Assembly: GCF_900890425.1 (NCBI RefSeq) | Contig: NZ_CAAHFG010000001.1 | Location: 3,286,001 to 3,350,000, forward strand | Source: Pontiella desulfatans | Lineage (GTDB): Bacteria > Verrucomicrobiota > Kiritimatiellia > Kiritimatiellales > Pontiellaceae | DNA length: 64,000 nt | Direction of reading: 5' to 3' | Translations under genes and position numbers: made by a program | The notes under the pieces: model-generated | The model's input: the letters and a program-made list of their open reading frames with translations, nothing else | Told to the model about the DNA's origin: nothing | The model's database searches: none | Shown here: positions 23,409 through 32,187 of the stretch, piece by piece | Position numbering within the stretch: position 1 is the stretch's first letter | Layout of the letters: the number at the start of each line of letters is the position of its first letter

Positions 23409-24857
23409 CTACGCGCTTTTTGGCTTGAGCTGCGGGAAGAGGATGACGTCGCGAATGGCGTCGGAGCCGGTGAGCAGCATCATGAGGCGGTCGATGCCAA
23501 TGCCCATGCCACCGGTCGGCGGCATGCCGTATTCCAAGGCCGAGAGGAAATCCTCGTCGATCTTGGAGGCATCGCCGGCGGCCTGTTCCTCGAAACGCTT
23601 GCGCTGTTCGATGGGATTGTTCAGCTCGCTGTAGGCCGGCGCGATCTCCTTGCCGCCAATGATCAGCTCGAAGACATCGACCAGCTCCGGATCGTCGGCG
23701 CAGGCGTTGGCCAGCGGCACGAGCTCGGCCGGAAGACGCGTGATGAAGGTGGGCTGAATGAGCGCGCCTTCGATGGTTTTGTCGTAGATCTCGTGGGTGA
23801 CCTGCTTGAAGTCTGCCCCCTCTTCAACATGGACTTCGAGTTCAGCCGCCTTGGCCTTGGCTTCGTCGAGGCTTTTTTCGAACCAGTCGGCACCGAGGTG
23901 CTCGCGGACGAGATCGTGGTATGGCACTTCGCGCCAAGGGGATTGCAGGTTGATGGTGTTGCCCATCCATTCGAACTCCATCTTGCCGAAGATGGTTTCG
24001 GCCAGGTGGGTGAACATGGACTGGATCAGCTCCTGCATGGTGCGCATGTCGCCGTAGGCCTGGTAGATTTCGAGGCAGGTGAATTCGGGATTGTGCGTGC
24101 GGTCGAGCCCTTCGTTGCGGAAGTTGCGGTTCATTTCGTAGACCCGGTCCATGCCGCCGACGATCAGGCGTTTGAGGTATAGCTCGGGCGCGATGCGCAT
24201 GAAGACATCGATGTTGAGCGCATTGTAGTGCGCCTGGAAAGGCTTGGCCGCCGCGCCGCCGGCAATCTGCTGGAGCATCGGGGTTTCAACCTCGAAGTAG
24301 CCGCGGCCATCGAGGAAGCTTCGGATTTCCTTCATGACCTGCGTGCGCTTCTTGAACACATCCATCACTTCCGGGTTGGAGATGAGGTCGAGCGAGCGCT
24401 GGCGGTAGCGGGTTTCGACATCGGTGAGGCCGTGGAACTTTTCGGGAAGCGGCAATAGCGCCTTGGAAAGCAGCGTCCAGCCGTTCACGCGGACGGTTTG
24501 CTCTTCGGTGCGGGTGATGAAGAGATCGCCTTCAACGCCGATGATGTCGCCAAGGTCGAGCAGCTTGAAGGCATCAAACGTGTCGTCGCCGACCAGGTCT
24601 TTCTTGACCATGAGCTGGAACTTTGCGGAACCGTCGGAAACATGGGCGAAAGCCATTTTGCCCATTTTGCGGATGGCGACGATGCGACCGCAGGCCTTGA
24701 CCGCCTTGCCCTCTTCGAAATCCGCGTGCAGCTGGGCCAGCGTGGCCGTGCGCTCGAATGCGGCACCGAACGCCGGGAAACCGGCCTCGGCGAGCTTGTT
24801 CATGTTTTCGATGCGCTGCTGGCGGTATTCATTTCCTGAAAGTTGTTCTTCGCTCAT
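23409..24857 (-). CDS. lysS: Lysyl-tRNA synthetase, class II
   Basis: The protein has 482 residues. The N-terminal OB-fold anticodon-binding domain (AKACGRIVAIRKMGKMAFAH region, DIIGVEGDLFITRTEEQTV) precedes a class II catalytic core, with motif 2 region MNRNFRNEGLDRTHNPEF and motif 3 GMPPTGGMGIGIDRLMMLLTG. It charges tRNA-Lys. The ATG at 24857 follows a GGAG-type site; the longer upstream frame is not needed for the fold. The 3' end, with LFPQLKPKSA, borders the accessory patch, and a similar stretch occurs at 20577-20660. Confidence 0.96.
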   Translation of the reverse strand: MSEEQLSGNEYRQQRIENMNKLAEAGFPAFGAAFERTATLAQLHADFEEGKAVKACGRIVAIRKMGKMAFAHVSDGSAKFQLMVKKDLVGDDTFDAFKLLDLGDIIGVEGDLFITRTEEQTVRVNGWTLLSKALLPLPEKFHGLTDVETRYRQRSLDLISNPEVMDVFKKRTQVMKEIRSFLDGRGYFEVETPMLQQIAGGAAAKPFQAHYNALNIDVFMRIAPELYLKRLIVGGMDRVYEMNRNFRNEGLDRTHNPEFTCLEIYQAYGDMRTMQELIQSMFTHLAETIFGKMEFEWMGNTINLQSPWREVPYHDLVREHLGADWFEKSLDEAKAKAAELEVHVEEGADFKQVTHEIYDKTIEGALIQPTFITRLPAELVPLANACADDPELVDVFELIIGGKEIAPAYSELNNPIEQRKRFEEQAAGDASKIDEDFLSALEYGMPPTGGMGIGIDRLMMLLTGSDAIRDVILFPQLKPKSA

Positions 24858-24951
24858 GGTTTTCTCCTGAAAAATTGGCCGCGAACCATAGGGTTTCGGC
24901 AGCAGCAAGGCAAGCTTGCTGTGTGGTGGAGTACGGGAGTGGCGGAGCAAT

Positions 24952-24975
24952 GGGGTGTCCGGGCATGGACACCCC
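24952..24975 (-). terminator. Strong hairpin after tsaD
   Basis: Perfect 9-bp stem GGGGTGTCC/GGACACCCC with a 6-base loop, 16 bases downstream of the tsaD stop. No clear T-run follows on the minus strand, so termination is uncertain. Confidence 0.35.
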
Positions 24976-24990
24976 CGCCCCCATACTCCC

Positions 24991-26046
24991 CTACGCCCAA
25001 TCCGCCAACCGCAGGTTGGGATTGACGTCCAAGGGTTCGCCCATGGCCTTACCAAGGCGGGCCTTTTCGTAGGCGGCGCCGGCGATCATGGCGGCGTTGT
25101 CGGTACAGAGCGCCGGTGGGCAGAGCAAGAGCGGAACACCGGTCTTTTCCGAGAGGGCCGTCAGCTTTTCCCGCAACACTTTGTTGAGCGAGACCCCGCC
25201 GGCGCACGAAAAACTCTTGATTTCAAAACGTTTGAGCGCCCGGGCAACCCGTTTGGTCAGCGCATCGGCCACCGCTTCCTGGTAGCTGGCTGCAATATCG
25301 GCCAACTCCTGCCCCTCTGGCTCGTGGTCGAGATTCTTGACGTGGGTGAGCAACGAGGTCTTGAGCCCGCTAAAGCTGAAACAGAGTTCGCGGTCGTATT
25401 TATAGATCCACTTTCCACGATCCACACTATCGAGCCCGCGCGGGAAACGGATGGCGTCGGGGTTGCCGCCCTCGGCGGTCTTCTGGATGATCGGGCCGCC
25501 GGGATAACCGAGCTTCAGCACGGCGGCGGCTTTATCGAGCGCCTCGCCCGCGGCATCGTCGATCGTGCTGCCGAGCAGTTCGTACTGGCCGACACCGCGC
25601 ATCATCACGAGGCTGCTGTCGCCGCCTGAGACGAGCAGGCCGAGCATCGGGAACACCTCGTCTGCGGACGGGGCATCCTCCTTCATGAACACGGAATGGA
25701 GGTGGCCTTCGTGGTGGTTCACCCCGATCAGCGGCTTGCCCAGCCGCATGGCCAGGGTCTTTGCGGCGGTAAAACCGATCAACAGCGAGCTGGCCAGGCC
25801 GGGGCCGTAGGTGACGGCCAAGGCATCAATGGAATCGTAGGTTTCGCCCGCGCCCTCCAGCGCCTCCTCGATAATGCCGGGCAGCTTGGCCACATGGTTG
25901 CGCGAGGCGATCTCCGGCACCACGCCACCGTACGGGCGGTGCTTGGCGATTTGCGAGTAGATGGCGTTCGACAACACCTTGCGGCCGTCCTCCACAACGG
26001 CGGCGGCGGTTTCATCGCACGAGCTTTCGATTCCAAGAATTTTCAT
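24991..26046 (-). CDS. tsaD: tRNA N6-adenosine threonylcarbamoyltransferase
   Basis: The protein has 351 residues. The N-terminus MKILGIESSCDETAAAVV is the family signature; the metal-binding motif NHHEGHLHS lies near residue 113, and the ASKHA nucleotide loops LLVSGGDSSLVMM and GEALDKAAAVLKLGYPGG follow. With TsaB, TsaC and TsaE it forms t6A at position 37 of ANN-reading tRNAs. The ATG at 26046 is chosen over an upstream start because the extra 12 residues would run through the terminator at 26056-26092. Confidence 0.96.
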   Translation of the reverse strand: MKILGIESSCDETAAAVVEDGRKVLSNAIYSQIAKHRPYGGVVPEIASRNHVAKLPGIIEEALEGAGETYDSIDALAVTYGPGLASSLLIGFTAAKTLAMRLGKPLIGVNHHEGHLHSVFMKEDAPSADEVFPMLGLLVSGGDSSLVMMRGVGQYELLGSTIDDAAGEALDKAAAVLKLGYPGGPIIQKTAEGGNPDAIRFPRGLDSVDRGKWIYKYDRELCFSFSGLKTSLLTHVKNLDHEPEGQELADIAASYQEAVADALTKRVARALKRFEIKSFSCAGGVSLNKVLREKLTALSEKTGVPLLLCPPALCTDNAAMIAGAAYEKARLGKAMGEPLDVNPNLRLADWA

Positions 26047-26055
26047 GGCGCATAT

Positions 26056-26092
26056 AAAACGGGGCTTGAATGATGTATTCAAGCCCCGTTTT
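26056..26092 (-). terminator. Rho-independent terminator
   Basis: Perfect 16-bp stem with arm AAAACGGGGCTTGAAT, a five-base loop (GATGT) and flanking A and T tracts, so it can stop transcription both ways. It follows the LPP20-like gene and separates it from tsaD. Confidence 0.88.
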
Positions 26093-26114
26093 CAAACTTT
26101 CAGCCGAGTGGATA

Positions 26115-26693
26115 CTACATGTTCATCATCTCGGCTTTTTCGGCGGCTTCGTATTCCTTCATTTCCTTGTCGAGTTCATCGAAGGCCTTGGAGGCGCGGA
26201 AACGTTCGTAGAGGTGCTTTGCGCCATCGTTGCCCTTGAGGGACTCGTCGATGATGTCGGGATTGAGGACCATCAGGACATAGGCGGTGGTGACGCCGTC
26301 GGTGGTTTCGTATTTCTGCATTTTCGGGGTGGTGCCCTGCAGGGTTTGCGAGGTGATCTGCTTGGTGGCGGAGCTGAAGAGCTCGTTCATTTCGGAGCCG
26401 CTGGCTTCACCGACCTCCTCGATGAAGGCTTTTTCGAGGTTTTCGATTTTCACCGAAACGAGCTGGGCGAGGTTCTTGCGGGCCTCCACCTTGGCCTTGG
26501 TGATGGCCAGCTGCGTATTGCGGGATTCGCCCAGGCCCACCGAGGCCATGCCCCCTTTGTCCGTGATCTTTCCGACTTCCTCCTGCATGACTTCGAACAT
26601 GGTTTTGTCGGACGTCATCTTGGGGGTGGATTTGCATCCGGAAAATCCGATGCAGGCTGTCAGGGCTAGTAGACCAAAGGCAATACGTTTCAT
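26115..26693 (-). CDS. LPP20-like lipoprotein
   Basis: The protein has 192 residues with a lipoprotein signal (MKRIAFGLLALTACIGFSGC, lipid-modified Cys20). The GLGESRNTQLAITKAKVEARKN stretch followed by LAQLVSVKIEN matches the LPP20 pattern, and YETTDGVTTAYVLMVLNPD is the second conserved strand region. The C-terminus is an acidic coiled stretch. LPP20 proteins are outer-membrane or periplasmic lipoproteins of unknown precise function. It has its own terminator downstream. Confidence 0.82.
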   Translation of the reverse strand: MKRIAFGLLALTACIGFSGCKSTPKMTSDKTMFEVMQEEVGKITDKGGMASVGLGESRNTQLAITKAKVEARKNLAQLVSVKIENLEKAFIEEVGEASGSEMNELFSSATKQITSQTLQGTTPKMQKYETTDGVTTAYVLMVLNPDIIDESLKGNDGAKHLYERFRASKAFDELDKEMKEYEAAEKAEMMNM

Positions 26694-26845
26694 TTTCTCA
26701 TTCTCCTATTGTAGTTGGCAACGACCGGAACATTCGTTCCGCAAAGGCTCGTTTAACAAGAACGGCAGTATCCAAGGATCAGAAAGCGTCCGCAACTGTT
26801 TTTTAAGTGTAACTGAGCCGGCGGTTCGGCTAGGGTTTGCTGTGC

Positions 26846-28054
26846 ATGAAAATACTGATTCTAGCCAACCGGCTGCCGCACGGCAACGTTGCGGGCGGCC
26901 ACCGCCTGATCTATCAGCGCATGCGGCAACTGATTGACCGGGGCCACTGCGTTGGCCTGGCCTCGTTTGTCGACCCGACCGAGGAACGGCATGTTGCCGG
27001 ACTGCGCGGGCAGCTGCACGAAGTGGAAACCCTCCCGACCAAGCGGCGCAACCTGCCGGTACGCATACTGCGCGACTACGTCAGCGGCTCCCTGCCGGCC
27101 ATCTACTGGAAAAACCACACCAAGACCATGATGCGGCTGGTGGGCGACCTGGTTGAACGCACCCAGTACGACGTGGTGGTGGCGGAGTTCAGCGAAATGG
27201 GCATGTACCTCTACCGCAACCCGTACCTATCCGCCGTGCACAAGGTGGTCTCGTGCCACCGTTGCCTGACGACCGCCTTTTCAAAATATATGGAAACCGC
27301 CGGCGTCCCCCTCTCGCTTCGCATCAAGAGCGCCACCCAGGTGCGCTTGCTGGAAAAATACGAGTTCGAACTCTATAGCGCAATGGACCACATATTGACC
27401 CTCACGGCGGAGGATCGATTCACCCTGCTCCAGCATGCACCGCAGTTGCCCATCTCCGTCATCCCGCCGGGTATCGACTTCGACTACCTCGACCGCGAAC
27501 CGGTTGCAAAACCCGCCGATCCGATCATCATGATGTGTGGCTATTTCGCGGACAAATCGAACCACGACGGCGCGATGTGGTTCGCCCACGAGGTGTGGCC
27601 GATCGCCCGCAGGAAGCATCCATCGCTGAAATGCTTCTTCATCGGGGAAGGCGCCAGCAATGAAATGGAACGGCTGGCCGACAAGGACGACCGGATTTCC
27701 GTTGCGGGGGCGGTCGACGACCTGCGCCCCTACCGCGAGCAAGCCACCATTTTCATCAATCCAATGCGCCTGGGATCGGGCCTGCGCATCAAGGTGCTCG
27801 AAGCCATGGCCACCGGGCTTCCGGTGGTCAGCACGGCCCTGGGCGTGGCCGGCATCCCCGCGCAGAACGGCGTCAACTGCTTCGTGGCCGACACTCCGCA
27901 ACTCTTCGCCGATTCCATCGGCTGGCTTTTGAACGACGGGCATCTGGCCGCATCCATGGGCAGAGCCGCCAAGGGCATGGTGGAGCGGCAATACGACGTA
28001 CGTTCCACCATCCGCGAGCTTGAACAAGTTCTGGCCGAAGTGGTATCCATCTAG
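26846..28054 (+). CDS. Glycosyltransferase, GT4-like
   Basis: The protein has 402 residues with a two-domain GT-B fold. The N-terminal domain begins MKILILANRLPHGNVAGGHR. The C-terminal domain has IMMCGYFADKSNHDGAMWF, FIGEGASNEM, ISVAGAVDDLRPYREQ and the donor-binding stretch RLGSGLRIKVLEAMATGLPVV, with the acidic residue of the retaining E(x7)E-like region. It likely adds a sugar to a surface glycan. The GTG or TTG three codons earlier is not needed. It is followed 30 bases later by the Ldh-family gene in the same direction. Confidence 0.9.
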   Translation: MKILILANRLPHGNVAGGHRLIYQRMRQLIDRGHCVGLASFVDPTEERHVAGLRGQLHEVETLPTKRRNLPVRILRDYVSGSLPAIYWKNHTKTMMRLVGDLVERTQYDVVVAEFSEMGMYLYRNPYLSAVHKVVSCHRCLTTAFSKYMETAGVPLSLRIKSATQVRLLEKYEFELYSAMDHILTLTAEDRFTLLQHAPQLPISVIPPGIDFDYLDREPVAKPADPIIMMCGYFADKSNHDGAMWFAHEVWPIARRKHPSLKCFFIGEGASNEMERLADKDDRISVAGAVDDLRPYREQATIFINPMRLGSGLRIKVLEAMATGLPVVSTALGVAGIPAQNGVNCFVADTPQLFADSIGWLLNDGHLAASMGRAAKGMVERQYDVRSTIRELEQVLAEVVSI

Positions 28055-28083
28055 GTTCACAACGAACCACGGGGGAAGCCGCC

Positions 28084-29187
28084 ATGACACACCACATTCC
28101 ATTCGACCACATGCACAACTTCATGACCGATGTCTTCATCGGCATCGGCGTCCCGGAGGAAGAAGCCCGAACCTGCGCCGATGTCTTGATCGAATCCGAC
28201 AAACGCGGCATCGATTCCCACGGCATCGGCCGTCTGAAACCGATCTACTACGACCGCATCGTCCACCAGAAGATCCAGCAGGCCACCACCGAGTTCGAGG
28301 TTGTGCGCGACCATCTCGCCACCGCCGTCGTCGATGGCCACCACGGCATGGGCATGGTGATTGCGAAGCGCTGCATGGAAATGGCGATCGAGAAGGCGAA
28401 GAAGCATGGCCTCGGGATGGTGGTTGCGCGCAACTCCACCCACTACGGCATTGCCGGCTACTACCCGCTGATGGCCACCGCCCAGGACATGATCGGCATC
28501 TCCGGAACCAATGCACGCCCGTCCATCGCCCCGACCTTCGGCGTCGAAAACATGCTCGGCACCAACCCGCTCGTCTTCGGTTTCCCGACCGACGAGCCCT
28601 TCGACTTCGTGAACGACTACGCCACCTCCATCATCCAACGCGGCAAGATCGAACAGTATGCCCGCGAAGGCCGCGACTGCCCCGAAGGACTCATTGTCGG
28701 GCGCGACGGAAAATCCAAGACCGACTCCAAGCAGATTCTCGACGATCTGGTGAAGGGCGAGGCCGCCCTCGCCCCCATCGGCGGCATTGGCGAAGAGACC
28801 GGCGGCTACAAGGGCTACGGATTCGCCACCGTCACCGAAGTCCTCTCCGCCGCGTTGCAGCAGGGTGCGTTCCTCAAGCAGCTCATCGACAAGGATAGCT
28901 CCGGCAACCGCAAACCCTATGAACTCGGCCACTATTTCATGGCCATCGACATCCAATGCTTCTGCGCCCCGGCCGACTTCCGCAAAACCGCCGGCGACAT
29001 CATGCGTGCCCTGCGCGAATCCGAAAAGGCACCGGGGGCCGAACGCATCTACACCTGCGGCGAAAAGGAATATCTCGCCGGCATCGAGCGCGCCAACACC
29101 GGTGTGCCGGTTAACGAAGCGCTGCAGAACGACATCGTCACCATGCGCAACGAACTCGGCCTCGACTATCAATTCGACTTTGAATAG
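28084..29187 (+). CDS. Ldh-family (malate/L-lactate/ureidoglycolate type) dehydrogenase
   Basis: The protein has 367 residues. It shows the Ldh_2 (PF02615) pattern: ADVLIESDKRGIDSHGIGRL near the N-terminus with the catalytic His, VVDGHHGMGMVIAKRCME, VARNSTHYGIAGYYPLMA, MLGTNPLVFGFPT, and GGIGEETGGYKGYGFATVTE near the C-terminus. Members reduce 2-oxo acids or oxidise hydroxy acids with NAD(P)H. The exact substrate cannot be read. The middle region DCPEGLIVGRDGKSKTDSKQ is longer than in typical malate dehydrogenases. Cotranscription with the glycosyltransferase is likely. Confidence 0.9.
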   Translation: MTHHIPFDHMHNFMTDVFIGIGVPEEEARTCADVLIESDKRGIDSHGIGRLKPIYYDRIVHQKIQQATTEFEVVRDHLATAVVDGHHGMGMVIAKRCMEMAIEKAKKHGLGMVVARNSTHYGIAGYYPLMATAQDMIGISGTNARPSIAPTFGVENMLGTNPLVFGFPTDEPFDFVNDYATSIIQRGKIEQYAREGRDCPEGLIVGRDGKSKTDSKQILDDLVKGEAALAPIGGIGEETGGYKGYGFATVTEVLSAALQQGAFLKQLIDKDSSGNRKPYELGHYFMAIDIQCFCAPADFRKTAGDIMRALRESEKAPGAERIYTCGEKEYLAGIERANTGVPVNEALQNDIVTMRNELGLDYQFDFE

Positions 29188-29261
29188 CTCCCAACTTAGT
29201 TTTCACAGGACCATTTCCACTCCAGAATAGTCCCGTTTCAAAATCCGCAACCAAGACATCC

Positions 29262-29489
29262 ATGGAACTTAAACTATCAGACGCACAGAAGGACGGGCTT
29301 CGCAATAAACTCGTCGCGATCTATTTCGACGAGTTCGACGAAGAAATCAGCGACTTCAAGGCCGACCGGCTTCTCGATGCCTTCCTCGAAAAACTCGCCC
29401 CCGCCATTTACAACACCGCGATCCTGGACATGAAGCAATTCATGTTTACCCAGATCGAGGATCTCGAAGCCATCTTCGAAAAGAAATAG
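29262..29489 (+). CDS. DUF2164-family small protein
   Basis: The protein has 75 residues. The pattern (LKLSDAQKDGLRNKLVAIYF, DEEISDFKADRLLDAFLEKL, APAIYNTAILDMK) matches DUF2164, a family of about 80 residues found alone in many bacteria with no known function. No signal or membrane segment. It starts 74 bases after the Ldh-family gene. Confidence 0.85.
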   Translation: MELKLSDAQKDGLRNKLVAIYFDEFDEEISDFKADRLLDAFLEKLAPAIYNTAILDMKQFMFTQIEDLEAIFEKK

Positions 29490-29558
29490 TTCCCTTTTTT
29501 TCCAGACATTGCCAATTATTCCTCTAACTTGTGGTTCAACTACTTATGGGGATGCAGC

Positions 29559-29960
29559 ATGTCTACGGGGTTCCAAGGGAAATTTCATCGGCAGAATCAG
29601 CTCTCGCGCTTTGCGAAAGACCTGGTGCGTCGCTCCCGTTCGCACTGCGAGCTCTGCGATAAGCACGGTGTTAAGCTGGAGATCTTTGAAGTGCCCCCGA
29701 TTGCAGAGGAACCCTCCGTCGATGGATGCCTCTTCATTTGCGAGGGCTGCAGGAAACAGATCGAGAATCCAAAGAAGATGATCCCCTCCGCCTGGCGCTG
29801 CCTGAACAATTCGCTTTATTCCGAAGTCCCCGCCGCCCAGGCCATGTCGTTCCGCATGCTGAAGCGTTTGGCCGCCAAGAAAGAGCACTGGGCCAGCGAG
29901 CTACTCGAACACGCCTACCTCGACCCCGAAGTCGAGGACTGGGCCAACGCCGCAGACTAG
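29559..29960 (+). CDS. PhnA-like zinc-ribbon protein
   Basis: The protein has 133 residues. A zinc ribbon is formed by CELC near residue 30 and CEGC near residue 63. The following AWRCLNNSLYSEVPAAQAMS, RMLKRLA and SELLEHAYLDPEVEDWA match the C-terminal pattern of the E. coli PhnA family, which despite its name is not needed for phosphonate breakdown. Role unknown. The ATG at 29559 gives a start just before the conserved region; ten upstream codons look spurious. Confidence 0.78.
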   Translation: MSTGFQGKFHRQNQLSRFAKDLVRRSRSHCELCDKHGVKLEIFEVPPIAEEPSVDGCLFICEGCRKQIENPKKMIPSAWRCLNNSLYSEVPAAQAMSFRMLKRLAAKKEHWASELLEHAYLDPEVEDWANAAD

Positions 29961-30000
29961 CCAACCCTCGGATAAAAGCCTGCGTTTGCATGCGGCAAAC

Positions 30001-30085
30001 CATCATACTTGCATAAGTAGGATATGGCATCCCACCCAACAATATCGGGGGTAAAATCAATTATCACACTTATGCAAGTATGATG
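30001..30085. repeat. 17-bp perfect inverted repeat enclosing 51 bases
   Basis: Arms CATCATACTTGCATAAG (30001-30017) and CTTATGCAAGTATGATG (30069-30085) are perfectly complementary. The element lies between two convergent genes. Each arm also contains an ACTT/AAGT dyad. It may be a minimal MITE-like element, or a paired binding site. No matching target duplication is seen at its edges. Confidence 0.7.
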
Positions 30086-30137
30086 AATTGCGCAACCTGG
30101 GCATCTTCACAACCGCGGTATCCCGAGATCATCCCGC

Positions 30138-30584
30138 TCAATCGATATCCCGAAAAATACCAGCAAAACGGCCATCGATCCGCGAGCCTTCCACCCGGAC
30201 TTCATCGAGGAGCAGCTTTTCATCGCCGCGCAGGACGACGGTGCTGATCCAGGCCTCGCATAGACCGTCGCGGCTTTCGGCGTGGAGCAGGAGCGCATCG
30301 GTCTTGGCCGCGGAGTCCATATGCCGCGCGGTGGCCTCGGCAATGTGGATGAAGGCATAGCCGCTGCGCTCGGCGAGCATCTTTTTGAGTTCGCGGATCA
30401 TCTCGTCCTTGTCCATCCCGACAATGGGTACGACCTCCACCAACCCTTCATCGTTGAAGATAAAAAAGATTTCGACGTGGGTTCCGGCCTCAAGGAACTG
30501 TCGTCTGGCCTCGACATTGAGTTCTACGATCCACTTGCGGAGCGATCCGCCCTTGTCTTCGGTATTCCATTGGGGTGCTTGCAT
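30138..30584 (-). CDS. Cytoplasmic protein of unknown function
   Basis: The protein has 148 residues without signal or membrane segment. It has alternating strands and helices (RKWIVELNVEARRQFLEAGT, VEIFFIFNDEGLVEVVPIVG, GLCEAWISTVVLRGDEKLLL). It is divergent from the ROK regulator, with 115 bases between the two starts, so it may be one of its targets. I do not recognise the family. Confidence 0.65.
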   Translation of the reverse strand: MQAPQWNTEDKGGSLRKWIVELNVEARRQFLEAGTHVEIFFIFNDEGLVEVVPIVGMDKDEMIRELKKMLAERSGYAFIHIAEATARHMDSAAKTDALLLHAESRDGLCEAWISTVVLRGDEKLLLDEVRVEGSRIDGRFAGIFRDID

Positions 30585-30699
30585 CGGTTATCCTTTCCCT
30601 TTAAACGCATCCTACTATTGCCAAACCTTGGAAATCGCTTCTTTTCTTTTGGATTCTGGGGTAAAAGCTGTTTTCAATTTCCGGCGAACAGGAGAAGGA

Positions 30700-31881
30700 A
30701 TGCAACGGGTAAACGACAAGAAGGCGGATCAACTCACGGTTAGGCGATTCAACATGTCGGCCATCCTCAAGCTCTTGCGCGAACGCGGCACCCTGGCCCG
30801 CGCCGACCTTGCGAAGGAACTGGGCATGACGCGCAACACCGCCTCGAACATCGTGACCGACCTGTTGCAGGCCGGGCTTGTGATCGAAACCGAATTCCGC
30901 CGTGCCGGAGCAGGCCGACCCGGCCTGTTGCTGGAGCTGGCGCACAACGGCGGCTTTGCCATCGGCGCGGAGATCGACATCAACCGCATCATCGTGATTG
31001 TCGTGGATTTCAAGGGCAAGATGCTCTGGGAAGAGTCGGCCAAGACCAGCGCCACCCAATCGCAGCAGGAGACGATATCCACGGCGGAGCAGTTGGTTCA
31101 AAACGCACTCGAATGGGGCAAGGGCGAGGGGCTCAAGCCACTGGGGATCGGACTGGGCCTGGCCGGACTCGTCGATGCGGAGAACGGTTCGCTCACCTAT
31201 GCGCCGACCCTTGGTTGGAAGGATGTCCCCTTCCAGAAACTGTGGGAATCCAAATTCGAGGTGCCGGTCTATCTTGACAACGAAGCCAACACCTCGGCGC
31301 TGGGCTACCATGCCTATGCCGACCGCTCCAACGCCCGCAACCTGGCCTACCTCAGCATCGGGGTCGGCATGGCCGCCGGGCTGTTGCTCGACGGACACCT
31401 GTTCCACGGCAGCAGCGGATTCGCCGGGCAGGCCGGGCACATGAAGATCCGGACGGATGGCGAACCCTGCAGCTGCGGCGACCACGGGTGCTGGGTTACC
31501 GAGGTCGGGCTGCCGGCCCTTGCGCGGAAAACCGGCTTGAAAGAGATCGATGTCGGGAAAGTTGCGGAGTCGTTGCGGGGCCAGGACAAGGATTTGCTTG
31601 CCGTTGCCGACGGCATGGCGGAAATGCTCGGACTCGGCATTGCCAACCTGGTGAACCTGTTCAACCTCGATACCGTGGTTCTCGGCGGCGCCATGCGCCC
31701 CATCCTTCGCTACATGCTGGATAAAACCCGGGCGACCGTCGACCAGCGCGCACTGAAGCATCCGCGGCAAAACGTGCGGATCAAGGTTTCCGGCCGCGAC
31801 GACGACAGCGTGTTCGGTGCCGCCTGCCTGGTGCTCGACTCGATCATGAACGATCCGGTCAAGCTGGTTCGCTCCCTATAG
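30700..31881 (+). CDS. ROK-family transcriptional repressor, NagC/XylR type
   Basis: The protein has 393 residues. An N-terminal winged helix (MSAILKLLRERGTLARADLA, LGMTRNTASNIVTDLLQAG) precedes a sugar-kinase-like ROK domain (GIGLGLAGLVDAENGSL, PVYLDNEANTSALGYH) with the zinc motif CSCGDHGCW near 260. Such proteins repress sugar genes and release DNA on binding a sugar ligand. AGGAGAAGGA sets the start at 30700. Probable targets are itself and the divergent gene at 30584; the carbohydrate cluster further right is another candidate. Confidence 0.93.
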   Translation: MQRVNDKKADQLTVRRFNMSAILKLLRERGTLARADLAKELGMTRNTASNIVTDLLQAGLVIETEFRRAGAGRPGLLLELAHNGGFAIGAEIDINRIIVIVVDFKGKMLWEESAKTSATQSQQETISTAEQLVQNALEWGKGEGLKPLGIGLGLAGLVDAENGSLTYAPTLGWKDVPFQKLWESKFEVPVYLDNEANTSALGYHAYADRSNARNLAYLSIGVGMAAGLLLDGHLFHGSSGFAGQAGHMKIRTDGEPCSCGDHGCWVTEVGLPALARKTGLKEIDVGKVAESLRGQDKDLLAVADGMAEMLGLGIANLVNLFNLDTVVLGGAMRPILRYMLDKTRATVDQRALKHPRQNVRIKVSGRDDDSVFGAACLVLDSIMNDPVKLVRSL

Positions 31882-31884
31882 GCA

Positions 31885-32178
31885 TTAGACCTTCGGCTCT
31901 TGATCCTTTGCCGGCGCCGCATCCGCCACGACTTCTTCGGCGGTCGCGTCTTTCTTGACTTCGGGTTCCGGTTCGGTGGCGGCCTTGTGGAGATCTTTCT
32001 GGACATCGCGGAGTTCGCGTTCGAGGTCTTCCTTGCCCTTCTTGAATTCCCCGAGGCTTTTGCCGAGCGAACGGGAAAGCTCGGGCAGTTTCTTGGCACC
32101 GAACAGCAACAGGATGATGAAGAGAATCAGGATGACTTCCGATCCTCCGGGCAGTCCGAAATAGGCAATGGCATTCAT
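31885..32178 (-). CDS. tatA: Sec-independent translocase subunit TatA/E
   Basis: The protein has 97 residues. One N-terminal membrane helix (GSEVILILFIILLLFGAKKL) with the FGxKKLPEL motif is followed by an amphipathic helix (SRSLGKSLGEFKKGKED) and an acidic tail. This is the pore-forming Tat component. It fits the Tat-type signal on the FAD oxidoreductase at 1262-2722. It converges with the ROK gene, three bases between stops. tatC is not in the window. Confidence 0.93.
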   Translation of the reverse strand: MNAIAYFGLPGGSEVILILFIILLLFGAKKLPELSRSLGKSLGEFKKGKEDLERELRDVQKDLHKAATEPEPEVKKDATAEEVVADAAPAKDQEPKV

Positions 32179-32187
32179 GGTGGGCTC

